Source: Pseudomonas sp. S37
Lineage (GTDB): Bacteria; Pseudomonadota; Gammaproteobacteria; Pseudomonadales; Pseudomonadaceae
Assembly: GCF_016658545.1 (NCBI RefSeq)
Contig: NZ_JACVZC010000020.1
Location: 1-64,000, forward strand
Length of the DNA: 64,000 nt
Reading direction: 5' to 3'
Shown here: in pieces, positions 18,631-26,971 of the stretch
Layout: every line of letters begins with the position of its first letter
Position numbering within the stretch: the first letter of the stretch is position 1
The notes under the pieces: model-generated
What the model was told of the DNA's origin: nothing
What the model saw: the letters and a program-made list of their open reading frames with translations, nothing else
Database searches by the model: none
Made by a program: the position numbers and the translations under genes

Positions 18631-19638
18631 CACACGCCGTATCCGAAGACGGTCCATCCAGATCAGCATGGCGCTGGCATACACCGACACGGCCAGGAAC
18701 AACGCCATGCGCACGGCAAACGCCTTGTACACATCCTGCCCGCCGGCACTGTCCTGCACCGACTGCCCCAGCAGGATCAGCATGGTGGTCAGGCAGCTGA
18801 CCCAGTACGCCGGGCTCTGCCGGTTCGCCACCGCCTGATACAGCCGCCGCGCCTGCCAGAGCGTAAACAACAGCACCCACAAAAAGAACATCCACAGGTG
18901 CACGAACAGGCTCAGCGCCCCCCACAGCAGAATCGCCAACCCCCCGGCCAGCAAGGTCGAGCCGATCAGCTCGCGGCTGGCGTGCCGTGCGCGGGTCTCG
19001 CCGGCCTGCTGCCCCACACTCACGGCCTTCATGATCAGCGGCATGTACTGGTCCGGGGCAATCAGCGCCAGCAGAAAGGCCGGCATCACGATCAGCGTGG
19101 CACGCAGTGCCACCCAACTGACATGCTCGCTGTCCAGCAGCGGCGGCACCGCCTGCGCGGGAGCGTCGGCAGGCTCGGGAAACAACACATGTGCCACTGC
19201 CGTACCCAGCACCGCCAGCAACATGCCTTTAGCCAGCGCTTCAACCACCGACAGCGCCAGGGTGAAGTTGCTGGTACCGGCAGCGGCGATCATGGTCAGG
19301 CCGATCACCAGCAAGTTGGCCAGCAGGCCATTACCGCCCCTCTGCGCGTAACGCAGTGTCAGGAAAACCCCCACGCCCACCAATAAAACGCCACTCACCG
19401 GGGCATGCCGTAGCAACGGAATCAGCAGTAACCCGCTACCGCAGGCGAGCAGCACCAGTACCGCCAGGGCCGGGGCCGCACGCAGCGGCAAGGGCTGGCT
19501 GCGCATGGCCAGCAACAGCACGGCAAACACCGGTGCCAGGATCGGCACCGGCAGGCCGATGCCGAAGCTCACCGCCAGGCACAGCGCCACGCCCCAGGCC
19601 AGGCGCAGGGCGCGTAGCCGGCGCAGCTCAATAGGCAT
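18616..19638 (-). CDS. DUF2955 (FUSC-like) inner-membrane protein of an efflux operon
   Basis: 340 residues with about 10 hydrophobic segments in two halves, like the FUSC/AaeB group of membrane transporters. It is the last gene of a tightly packed set: it overlaps the HlyD-type gene by 11 bases and follows an outer-membrane channel gene. The combination suggests a three-component exporter. The final residues (LLRG and stop) are read from the REP unit, so the C-terminus has probably been trimmed or replaced by REP insertion. Confidence 0.82.
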   Translation of the reverse strand: MPIELRRLRALRLAWGVALCLAVSFGIGLPVPILAPVFAVLLLAMRSQPLPLRAAPALAVLVLLACGSGLLLIPLLRHAPVSGVLLVGVGVFLTLRYAQRGGNGLLANLLVIGLTMIAAAGTSNFTLALSVVEALAKGMLLAVLGTAVAHVLFPEPADAPAQAVPPLLDSEHVSWVALRATLIVMPAFLLALIAPDQYMPLIMKAVSVGQQAGETRARHASRELIGSTLLAGGLAILLWGALSLFVHLWMFFLWVLLFTLWQARRLYQAVANRQSPAYWVSCLTTMLILLGQSVQDSAGGQDVYKAFAVRMALFLAVSVYASAMLIWMDRLRIRRVLLRG

Positions 19639-20719
19639 ACGACAACCAGCTCATCAGCCACATGAACATACGGCCCAGCAAGTTTAATGGATTGCCTTCG
19701 CTGGGCAGGGCCATGACTTCGGCCTGGCCGCCGACCCGTAACCCGGACTTGTCTGTTAGCTGGTCGCGGTCAAGCTCGACGATAACCGGGAAGCGCTGCG
19801 CCGAGCGCAGCCAGTCGCGGCTGTTCTGCACGGTCGGCAAGCTGCCCGGAGGCGCCGGCTGGCCGATGCTCACGCCATAGCCGATGCTGCGCACCTGCCC
19901 TTTCAGCACCGTGCCAGGCACGGCATCGAGCACCACCAGCACCGGGGCGCCGGGGCGTAGGCGGCCGAGGTTGTTCTCGGTCATGTCGGCGCTTATCCAC
20001 ACGTCATGGATCGCGATCAACGTCATCATCGGGCTGCCGGCACCCACGTAGTGACCGACATCGGTGCGCAAGTCGGTGATCAACCCATTGGCATCGGCCC
20101 GCACTACGGTGCGGGCCAGGTCCAGGCGGGCCTTTTCCACGTTGGCGGCGGCGCTGCGCAGCTGTGCGTTGTCGGCTTCGGCCCCGCCCTGTTGCTCACG
20201 CGCCCGCTCGACTTCGGCGCGGGCCGCCGCCACCTGGCTGATGGCCTGGTCACGGGTGGCCTGGGCACCTTCCAGGCGGCGTACCGACACCGTGCCAGGG
20301 TCTTCATCGATCAGGCGCTTGAGCCGCTCGGCGTCCTGGCGGGCCTTGCGCTCGTTGGCCTGGGCCGCCACCAGTGCCGCCTGGGCTGAGTCGATGCCGG
20401 CAGTGCTGGCGCCGATCTGCCGGCGCACGGTATCCAGGTCAGCTTCGGCGCGGGCCAGAGCGATGCGGTACTGCGCCTGGTCGAGCTCGAACAGCACATC
20501 GCCCTGGCGCACTTCCTGGTTGTTGCCCACCGCCACGCGCTTGATCTGCCCGGCCACCTCGGCAGCCACCGGCACCACGTAGGCTTGCAGCCGGGCCTGC
20601 TGGGTGTAGGGCGTAAAGCGGTCAGCCAGCAGGTACCAGACCAGGCTGACAATGATCAGTATCAGCACCCAGCGCATGCCGCGGTCTGGGGCTGGCGGCG
20701 CGTCTGCGGGGTCGCTCAT
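19628..20719 (-). CDS. HlyD/EmrA-type membrane fusion protein
   Basis: 363 residues: an N-terminal membrane anchor (WVLILIIVSLVWYLLADRF at about 15-35), a first lipoyl half (AYVVPVAAEVAGQIKRVAVGNNQEVRQGDVLFELD), a long coiled coil (about 95-200, rich in Ala/Gln/Arg heptads), then the second lipoyl half and beta-barrel. It bridges the inner-membrane transporter and the outer-membrane channel. The start overlaps the end of the channel gene as ATGA. Confidence 0.92.
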   Translation of the reverse strand: MSDPADAPPAPDRGMRWVLILIIVSLVWYLLADRFTPYTQQARLQAYVVPVAAEVAGQIKRVAVGNNQEVRQGDVLFELDQAQYRIALARAEADLDTVRRQIGASTAGIDSAQAALVAAQANERKARQDAERLKRLIDEDPGTVSVRRLEGAQATRDQAISQVAAARAEVERAREQQGGAEADNAQLRSAAANVEKARLDLARTVVRADANGLITDLRTDVGHYVGAGSPMMTLIAIHDVWISADMTENNLGRLRPGAPVLVVLDAVPGTVLKGQVRSIGYGVSIGQPAPPGSLPTVQNSRDWLRSAQRFPVIVELDRDQLTDKSGLRVGGQAEVMALPSEGNPLNLLGRMFMWLMSWLSYAY

Positions 20720-22230
20720 TTCGGCTCACCTTGTTCAGGGTCGACAGCGGCCGGCTCGTCGAGCAGGTCGCCCCAGTCGGTACGGTTTTGCATCTGCTGG
20801 CGGGTAGCGCGGTCGATCGGCTGGCGCGTGTTGTCCCAACCGCCCCCCAGCGCCTTGTACAGGCTCACCAGGCTGCTCACGGCATTGCCACGGCTGACCA
20901 GATAACCATCCTGTTGCTGCAACAGCAGTTGCTGGGCGTCGAGCACGCGCTGGAAGTCGGCAAAGCCTTCCTGGTACTGCGAACTGGCCAGGTTCAGCGA
21001 GCGTTGTGCGGCCTGCGAGGCCTGGTCGCGAATGGTTGCACTTTGCAGTGAACGCACCAGGCCACTGGCCGCGTCGTCGGCTTCACGGGCAGCTTCGCGC
21101 ACGCTCTGGTGATACAACTCGATCAGTTGCTGCAGGCGCGCGTCTTCGATCCGCACCGCGTTCTTGCGCCGCCCATAGTCGAACGGGTTCCAGATCAGGC
21201 TCGGGCCTGCCGCCAGGTCGAAGGTGTTGGGCAGATGATTGGCCGAGAGCAAGGTCCAGCCGATACTGCCGAGCAGGCTCAGTTGTGGATAAAGCTCGGC
21301 CTCCGCCACACCCACCAGCGCCGACTGTGCTGCCACGGCCTGCTCTGCCGCGCGGATGTCCGGGCGCCGCTGCAGCAGGCGGGCAGGCACGTCCTGCAAT
21401 ATGGCACGGTCCGGCAGCGGCAACTGGCCGCGGCGGGCGTCCAGTTGCGGCAGCGGCCCCGGCGGCCGGCCGAGCAGCGAGCACAACACATTGCGCAGGG
21501 TGTTGAGCTGGTTCTCGAACTCAGGAATCGTGGCCAGGGTGGCCAGGTACTGGGTACGCGCCTGTTGCCAGTCCAGTTCGTCGTTTTCACCATGGCGGAA
21601 CAGCCGCTCGGTAATCTCCAGGCTGCGGGCCTGGCGCTTGGCGTTTTCCTGTGCAATATCCAGCCGCGCCTCTGCAGTGCGCAGGGCGAAGTAAGTGTCA
21701 GCCACCTGCGCACGCAACAGCAGCATGGCGTCGGCGTAGTTGGCCTGGGAGGCGAAATAGGCAGCATCAGCGCTTTCGATGGCACGACTGAAACGGCCCC
21801 AGAAGTCGATTTCCCAACCAATGTCGAAACCGATGCTGGACTGCCAGAACACCGAGTCGCGGGCAGTGGCGGTACCCGACTGGTCCTGCTTCAGGTACAG
21901 GCTCTGCGCACGCAACTGCTGCAATTGTGGATAACGCCCGGTCTTCACGATGGCCAACTGGGCGCGGGCTTCAGCAATACGCAGGCCCGCCACGCGCAGG
22001 TTGGTGTTGTTGGCATCGCCCTCGGTAATCAGCGCGTCCAGTGTCGGGTCGGCAAACACCGCCCACCACTGGCGCAGGTCCGGTACCGCGGCGCGGCGAT
22101 CGGCCTGCTCGAGCAACGGCGTGCTCCAGTTGCTCAGCCACGGGGCCTGAGGCTTCTCGAAGTCCGGGCCGACCGGGGTGCAGGCGGTCAGCACCATCAG
22201 CAGCCCCAGGCCATAGCAGCGGTTGGCCAT
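20716..22230 (-). CDS. NodT/TolC-family outer-membrane efflux lipoprotein
   Basis: 504 residues starting MANRCYGLGLLMVLTACTPVGPDFEKP: lipoprotein signal with lipobox LTAC and the classic C-x-x-GPD(F/Y)-P start of RND-type channel proteins. Two OEP repeats follow (about 60-270 and 280-470), rich in helical residues. It forms the outer-membrane duct for the HlyD and DUF2955 partners downstream. Thirteen bases separate it from the AI-2E transporter gene. Confidence 0.93.
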   Translation of the reverse strand: MANRCYGLGLLMVLTACTPVGPDFEKPQAPWLSNWSTPLLEQADRRAAVPDLRQWWAVFADPTLDALITEGDANNTNLRVAGLRIAEARAQLAIVKTGRYPQLQQLRAQSLYLKQDQSGTATARDSVFWQSSIGFDIGWEIDFWGRFSRAIESADAAYFASQANYADAMLLLRAQVADTYFALRTAEARLDIAQENAKRQARSLEITERLFRHGENDELDWQQARTQYLATLATIPEFENQLNTLRNVLCSLLGRPPGPLPQLDARRGQLPLPDRAILQDVPARLLQRRPDIRAAEQAVAAQSALVGVAEAELYPQLSLLGSIGWTLLSANHLPNTFDLAAGPSLIWNPFDYGRRKNAVRIEDARLQQLIELYHQSVREAAREADDAASGLVRSLQSATIRDQASQAAQRSLNLASSQYQEGFADFQRVLDAQQLLLQQQDGYLVSRGNAVSSLVSLYKALGGGWDNTRQPIDRATRQQMQNRTDWGDLLDEPAAVDPEQGEPK

Positions 22231-22242
22231 GGCGGCCCTGGC

Positions 22243-23340
22243 TCAGGCAGCGGGTGGTGCCGGTTGCTCCGGCACCTGCAGGGCAACCCATTGCCAGAAC
22301 AACACGTAGGTCACACCGAGAATCACCGGGCCGATGAACAGGCCGATGATACCTTTGACCACCATGCCGCCCAGCGCCCCGATCAGTACCACCGGCATCG
22401 GCACATCCACCCCGCGCCCCAGCAGCAGCGGCTTGAGCACATTGTCGGCCAGCCCGGCAACGAAGGTATAAATGGCAAACACGATGGTCGCCACGGTGAA
22501 GCCTTCAACGTTGAACACATAGATGATCACCGGCACCGTGACCAAAGTCGCAGGCGCCTGGGCGATCCCCAGCATGAGGATGACGATGGCCAGCATCCCG
22601 GCGCCTGGCACCCCTTTGATGACGAAGCCGACACCGATCAGCAGCATCTGGATGAAAGCGATACCGATCACCCCTTGGGCCACTGCGCGAATGGTGGCGG
22701 TGCACAGCTTGGCCAGTGGCTTGCCGCGCTCCTCGCCGGACACGCGTATGGCGATGCGCTGGGCCGAAATTTCGCCGTGTTTGCCGAACGCCATGATAAT
22801 GCCCGAGACGATGATCGCCGCAATGAACAGCAAAAACGCGCCACCGGCGCTGGCCGCGGCGCCGAGTACCGTCCGCCCTGCCTCCTTGAGCTGCGGCATC
22901 CACTGGTTGAGGACCTGGGCCATGTTTTCCGAGGCCAAGAGCCACAGTGCATGCACCTTGGCGCCGATCAGCGGCCAGGTCGCCACCGACTCAGGCGGCG
23001 CCGGCACGCTCCAGGCGCCGCTCTTGAGCAGCGTCACCAGGCTGTCCACCGATTCGCCGATGGACATCACCACCAGATAGATCGGCACCAGCAGCACCAC
23101 CAACACGATCAACACCACCAGTGTTGCCGCATAGCCATCCTTGAGCCCGGTGCCGCGCTGGATCCGCCGATGCAGCGGGTACAGCGTCACCGCCAGAATC
23201 ACCGCCCACAGCATCAATTCCAGGAACGGCTGAAATACCTGAAAGGAGAACACCACCAGGGCAGCCACGAGGCCCGCCTTGATCAGCACGTCGAGCAAGC
23301 CCCGCGACAGGGCGCTGTCCAGCTTGAAACTCGGCTGCAT
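22243..23340 (-). CDS. AI-2E family transporter (PerM/YdiK-like)
   Basis: 365 residues with seven or eight hydrophobic segments, including the characteristic C-terminal pair (FVAGLADNVLKPLLLGRGVDVPMPVVLIGALGG). The family includes the proposed AI-2 exporter TqsA and permeases of unknown substrate. It stands first in the run of closely spaced genes that continues into the efflux set, but a functional link is only inferred from spacing. Confidence 0.88.
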   Translation of the reverse strand: MQPSFKLDSALSRGLLDVLIKAGLVAALVVFSFQVFQPFLELMLWAVILAVTLYPLHRRIQRGTGLKDGYAATLVVLIVLVVLLVPIYLVVMSIGESVDSLVTLLKSGAWSVPAPPESVATWPLIGAKVHALWLLASENMAQVLNQWMPQLKEAGRTVLGAAASAGGAFLLFIAAIIVSGIIMAFGKHGEISAQRIAIRVSGEERGKPLAKLCTATIRAVAQGVIGIAFIQMLLIGVGFVIKGVPGAGMLAIVILMLGIAQAPATLVTVPVIIYVFNVEGFTVATIVFAIYTFVAGLADNVLKPLLLGRGVDVPMPVVLIGALGGMVVKGIIGLFIGPVILGVTYVLFWQWVALQVPEQPAPPAA

Positions 23341-23380
23341 GTTTCACCTCCGCACGCTCAGTGCGCCCGCAAGGCGCGAT

Positions 23381-23896
23381 TCAGTGACCGGTCTCAGGGC
23401 TGGCCTGCGCCGGGCGGTCGTCCCGCAACTGCCGCGCCAGGGCCATCATCACCAGCGGCACCACCGCCATTGACAAGGTGATGGCCAGTACCAGCAGGCC
23501 GAAGGCGGTGGACGACAAGGCCAGCCCCAGGCCCAGCACGATGGCTGCCGCCTTTGACTGGGCAAACAGGAAGTACGCCAACAGCCCCAGCACCAGCGCC
23601 GTCAGCCCCACCTGCAACGTGCCAACGCCAAACAATGCCCGGCGCATGGTCCACAGGCGCCGTGGCGAAAGCTCCAGGCCAATGACGAACAGCAGCATCA
23701 CCACGCCCATCTCCGACAGGTGCGCGACGTTGTCCGGGTTGTTGAGCAGGCCGAACACCGACGGGCCGATCAGGATACCGGCCAACAGGTAACCGGGCAC
23801 CGCACCCATTTTCAGACGCTGCGCCAGCGGTACCAGAAGCACCACGGCCAACAGGAACACCACCGTCGCCTGCAACAGGCTGCCGTCATGTGGCAT
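23381..23896 (-). pseudogene. Kef-type monovalent cation:proton antiporter with internal deletion
   Basis: 171 residues from the ATG at 23896 (MPHDGSLLQATVVFLLAVVL). The first 130 or so match the start of KefB/KefC-type CPA2 antiporters (GYLLAGILIGPSVFGLL, MGVVMLLFVIGLELSPRRLWTMRR, IVLGLGLALSSTAFGL). The sequence then jumps straight to LLVLAITLSMAVVPLVMM, which in full-length relatives lies some 180 residues further on, and stops soon after without the rest of the transporter or the TrkA-N domain. It looks like an in-frame deletion plus C-terminal loss; transport function is unlikely. A 34-base gap separates it from ppk2 upstream. Confidence 0.75.
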
Positions 23897-23930
23897 AGGC
23901 TCGCACCCTCGCTGCTCCCCGCAGGGGGGA

Positions 23931-24749
23931 TCAGAAACGCTCTTCAACCATCTTGAACGGGTAGGCCACCGCCTTGTACTTGCCGATCTTGCCGCGCTTG
24001 GGCAGCTTGACGACCTGCTCGCGGGTGATGTCCTTGTAGGGAATGCGCGTGAGCATATGGCTGATGATGTTCAGCCGGGCGCGGCGCTTGTCGTTGGAGT
24101 GGGCCATGAACCACGGCGCCCAGGATGAGTCGGAAGCCGCGAACATGTCGTCGCGGGCACGGGTGTAGTCGTCCCAGCGGGTGTACGACTTGAGGTCCAT
24201 CGGCGACAGTTTCCACAGTTTGCGGCCATCGCTGATGCGGTCCTGCAGGCGACGGGTCTGCTCTTCGGCGCTGACTTCCAGCCAGTACTTGATAAGGATG
24301 ATCCCCGACTCGACCATCATCTTTTCAAACAGCGGCACCACGGTCAGGAACTTGTTGGCCTGCTCTTCACTGCAAAAGCCCATTACCCGTTCGACGCCGG
24401 CGCGGTTGTACCAGCTGCGGTCGAAGATCACCACTTCGCCAGCGGCCGGCAGGTGGCGCAGGTAACGTTGCACGTACATCTGGGTTTTTTCCCGCTCGGT
24501 GGGTGCCGGCAGCGCCACCACGCGAAACACCCGTGGGCTGACACGCTCGGTAATGGCCTTGATGGTGCCGCCTTTGCCGGCGCCATCGCGGCCCTCGAAG
24601 ACGATGCACACCTTCAGGCCCTTGGCCACCACCCACTCCTGCAGTTTTACCAGCTCCACATGCAGGTGCTTGAGCTCTTTTTCGTAGGCCTTGCCGCCCA
24701 GTTTTTCTTGCGGGTCCTGGCTGGGTTTCTTCCTGGGCGATTTGGGCAT
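23931..24749 (-). CDS. ppk2: Polyphosphate kinase 2 family protein
   Basis: 272 residues. Walker A-like FEGRDGAGKGGTIKAI near residues 51-66, the lid region with RYLRHLPAAGEVVIFDRSWYNRAGVERVMGF split over 115-145, and YTRWDDYTRARDDMF near 213 are class-defining. PPK2 enzymes phosphorylate nucleoside di- or monophosphates with polyphosphate. The single-domain length fits class I or III. Upstream is a ribosome-binding site (GGAGAG). The Kef remnant follows in the same direction. Confidence 0.93.
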   Translation of the reverse strand: MPKSPRKKPSQDPQEKLGGKAYEKELKHLHVELVKLQEWVVAKGLKVCIVFEGRDGAGKGGTIKAITERVSPRVFRVVALPAPTEREKTQMYVQRYLRHLPAAGEVVIFDRSWYNRAGVERVMGFCSEEQANKFLTVVPLFEKMMVESGIILIKYWLEVSAEEQTRRLQDRISDGRKLWKLSPMDLKSYTRWDDYTRARDDMFAASDSSWAPWFMAHSNDKRRARLNIISHMLTRIPYKDITREQVVKLPKRGKIGKYKAVAYPFKMVEERF

Positions 24750-24854
24750 GGCACTCTCCTGGAGGCGAATGAAGAGTCAGTATGGTCGATCCATGGCGGA
24801 TTGCCGCTTCGCTTGTTGATTGAAGCGGGGGCTGCCACGCAGCCCCCGCACGTG

Positions 24855-25475
24855 CTATTTGGCCAACTTGTTGTAGCTGGTCATGAGGTTGCGGTAGTCC
24901 GGGATGTGATTGGAGAACAGGGTCCCCAGCCCTTCGATGTCATTGCGCCAGTCACGGTGCAGTTCACAGGCCACGCCGAACCAGGTCATCAGCTGCGCCC
25001 CGGCCGCCTCCATGCGCCGCCAGGCCGAGTCACGGGTCAGTTCGTTGAAGGTACCGGAGGCGTCGGTGACGACGAATACCTCAAAGCCCTCTTCCAGCGC
25101 CGACAGCGCCGGGAAGGCCACGCAGACCTCGGTTACAACGCCGGCGATCAGCAGCTGCTTCTTGCCGGTAGCCTTTACCGCCTTGACGAAGTCTTCGTTG
25201 TCCCAGGCATTGATGTTGCCGGGGCGGGCGATGTAAGGGGCGTCGGGGAACTGCTCTTTCAACTCCGGCACCAGCGGGCCGTTGGGGCCGGTCTCGAAAC
25301 TGGTGGTGAGGATGGTCGGCAGCTTGAAGTACTTGGCCAGGTCGGACAGGGCCAGCACGTTGTTCTTGAAGCGGTCGGGGTCGATGTCCCTTACCAGCGA
25401 GAGCAGGCCGGTCTGGTGGTCGACCAGCAGTACCGCAGCGTTGTTCTTGTCCAGACGCTTGTATTGGAAGGCCAT
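24855..25475 (-). CDS. YcaC-like isochorismatase-family hydrolase
   Basis: 206 residues, cysteine-hydrolase fold: Asp in LLVDHQTGLLSLVRD (about residue 19), Lys near 84 and catalytic Cys in AGVVTEVCVAFPALSALEEG near 118. Sequence is close to YcaC of E. coli, an oligomeric hydrolase of unsettled substrate. AAGGAGA lies before the ATG. A REP pair separates it from zntB. Confidence 0.9.
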   Translation of the reverse strand: MAFQYKRLDKNNAAVLLVDHQTGLLSLVRDIDPDRFKNNVLALSDLAKYFKLPTILTTSFETGPNGPLVPELKEQFPDAPYIARPGNINAWDNEDFVKAVKATGKKQLLIAGVVTEVCVAFPALSALEEGFEVFVVTDASGTFNELTRDSAWRRMEAAGAQLMTWFGVACELHRDWRNDIEGLGTLFSNHIPDYRNLMTSYNKLAK

Positions 25476-25567
25476 GACGGATCTCCTTGCTTTAGCGGGT
25501 TGGGAGTATCAGCGTAGGCAAGGATGCAGTGATCGAGAGGCCGCCGGTCGGGTTTGGCGGCGGCCTT

Positions 25568-25683
25568 TGTAGGAGCGGCCTTGTGTCGCGATGGGGCGCG
25601 TAGCGGCCCCACGATTTCAGCTGCGCAGCAAAAATCGCCGGGGCCGCTTAGCGGCCCGATCGCGACACAAGGCCGCTCCTACA
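25568..25683. repeat. REP pair (GTGTCGCGAT class)
   Basis: TGTAGGAGCGGCCTTGTGTC and its complement ending GGCCGCTCCTACA face each other around GGGGCCGCTAAGCGGCC-type inner palindromes, between ycaC-like and zntB-like genes. Confidence 0.9.
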
Positions 25684-25705
25684 CGGGCCATGTCAACATG
25701 AAGAG

Positions 25706-26725
25706 TCAGTACTCTTGCCGCTTGCGAAACGCCCAGCGCCCCACCAGCACGGTGAAGGTCGCCACCAGCGCCACCAGCACCCAGAAACCATGGGGGTTTT
25801 CCGCCAGGGGCACCCCGCCGACGTTCATGCCGAAGAAGCCGGCGATGATGTTGATCGGCAGCGCCAACACGGTTACCACGGTCAGGGTGAACAGGGTGCG
25901 GTTGGTCTGCTCGTTGAGCTTGGCGGCAATTTCTTCCTGCAGCAGTTTGATCCGCTCACCCAAGGCGGTGAGGTCGCTGATCACCAAGGTGAATTCTTCG
26001 GTAGCCGCACGCAGCTGGCAGATGTCCTGCTCCTGCAGCCACTCCGGCGGCCGGTTGAGCAGGCGCAGCAGCGCGCCCGGTTCCAGCGCCAGCAGGCGCT
26101 GCAGGCGCACCAGCACACGGCGCATGCTGCCCAGTTCGGCACGGTTGTCGCTCAGGCGCTGGGACAGCAACTGGTCTTCGATGCGGTCAACGCTGGTGGT
26201 GGTTTCGCGCACGATCTGGGTCAGCACATCGCCTTGGTCGCGCAGCAGGTGTACCAGCAGTTCGATAGACGAGTGGAAGCGCTCGCCATGCTTGACCGAC
26301 GAGCGCAGCTTGTCCACCGAATGCAGTGGTTGCAGGCGCGCGCTCACCAGCAACTGGCTGCTGGCACAGGCCCACAAGGTGGAGATGTCCGAAGACACCA
26401 GGCCGAAGTTGAACACCACATCGTTGACCACCGCCAGCAGTGCCGAATCGGCGTGCTCGATGCGGGTCGAGCGGGAGCCCTCGCGCAGGGTTTCGAAGAA
26501 GGCGTCGGGCAATTGCAGGTGGGTGCGCAGCCAGCGCTCGCAGGCAGCGTGGGCCAGGTTCAGGTGCACCCACAGGAACTCGCCGGGTTCCAGCGGCTGG
26601 CCGAGCTTGTGCAGCAACTGCGCCGAGTCGATTTCGCGCCCGGGCTGGCCGGGGCGGAAGGAAAAGGCGTAGAGCAGGCCGAACAGGTCGTGGTCCTGTG
26701 GCAGGTGCAGCGCGGGATGGCCCAT
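25706..26725 (-). CDS. zntB: CorA-family divalent-cation transporter (ZntB-like)
   Basis: 339 residues from the ATG at 26725. A large soluble N-terminal domain (to about 270) is followed by two C-terminal membrane helices, the first ending in the signature GMN (FFGMNVGGVPL) at about 300. ZntB/CorA proteins form pentameric channels for Zn2+ or Mg2+; the GMN followed by VGG-P fits the ZntB branch. It is flanked by two REP pairs. Confidence 0.87.
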   Translation of the reverse strand: MGHPALHLPQDHDLFGLLYAFSFRPGQPGREIDSAQLLHKLGQPLEPGEFLWVHLNLAHAACERWLRTHLQLPDAFFETLREGSRSTRIEHADSALLAVVNDVVFNFGLVSSDISTLWACASSQLLVSARLQPLHSVDKLRSSVKHGERFHSSIELLVHLLRDQGDVLTQIVRETTTSVDRIEDQLLSQRLSDNRAELGSMRRVLVRLQRLLALEPGALLRLLNRPPEWLQEQDICQLRAATEEFTLVISDLTALGERIKLLQEEIAAKLNEQTNRTLFTLTVVTVLALPINIIAGFFGMNVGGVPLAENPHGFWVLVALVATFTVLVGRWAFRKRQEY

Positions 26726-26824
26726 TCGAACTCGCAATGAGGCACGGGGAGATGGCAGAAATGTTGCTGAATATTCGTTGCAGGCAGATGACAGCGTGTC
26801 TCGTGATCACGACTGACGCGCTGC

Positions 26825-26943
26825 CTGTAGGAGCGGCCTTGTGTCGCGATCGGGCCGCAGAGCGGCCCCAGCAATATTTGCGGCTTAGCTGAGATCCCGG
26901 GGCCGCTCTGCGGCCCGATCGCGACACAAGGCCGCTCCTACAA
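26825..26943. repeat. REP pair (GTGTCGCGAT class), left copy flanking a receptor gene
   Basis: Opposed REP units from CTGTAGGAGCGGCCTTGTG to GGCCGCTCCTACAAAAGGCA. It is almost identical over about 130 bases, including the trailing AAAAGGCAGCAC, to the pair at 29502-29622. Confidence 0.9.
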
Positions 26944-26971
26944 AAGGCAGCACGGCCTGTGAGCTGGAGCA

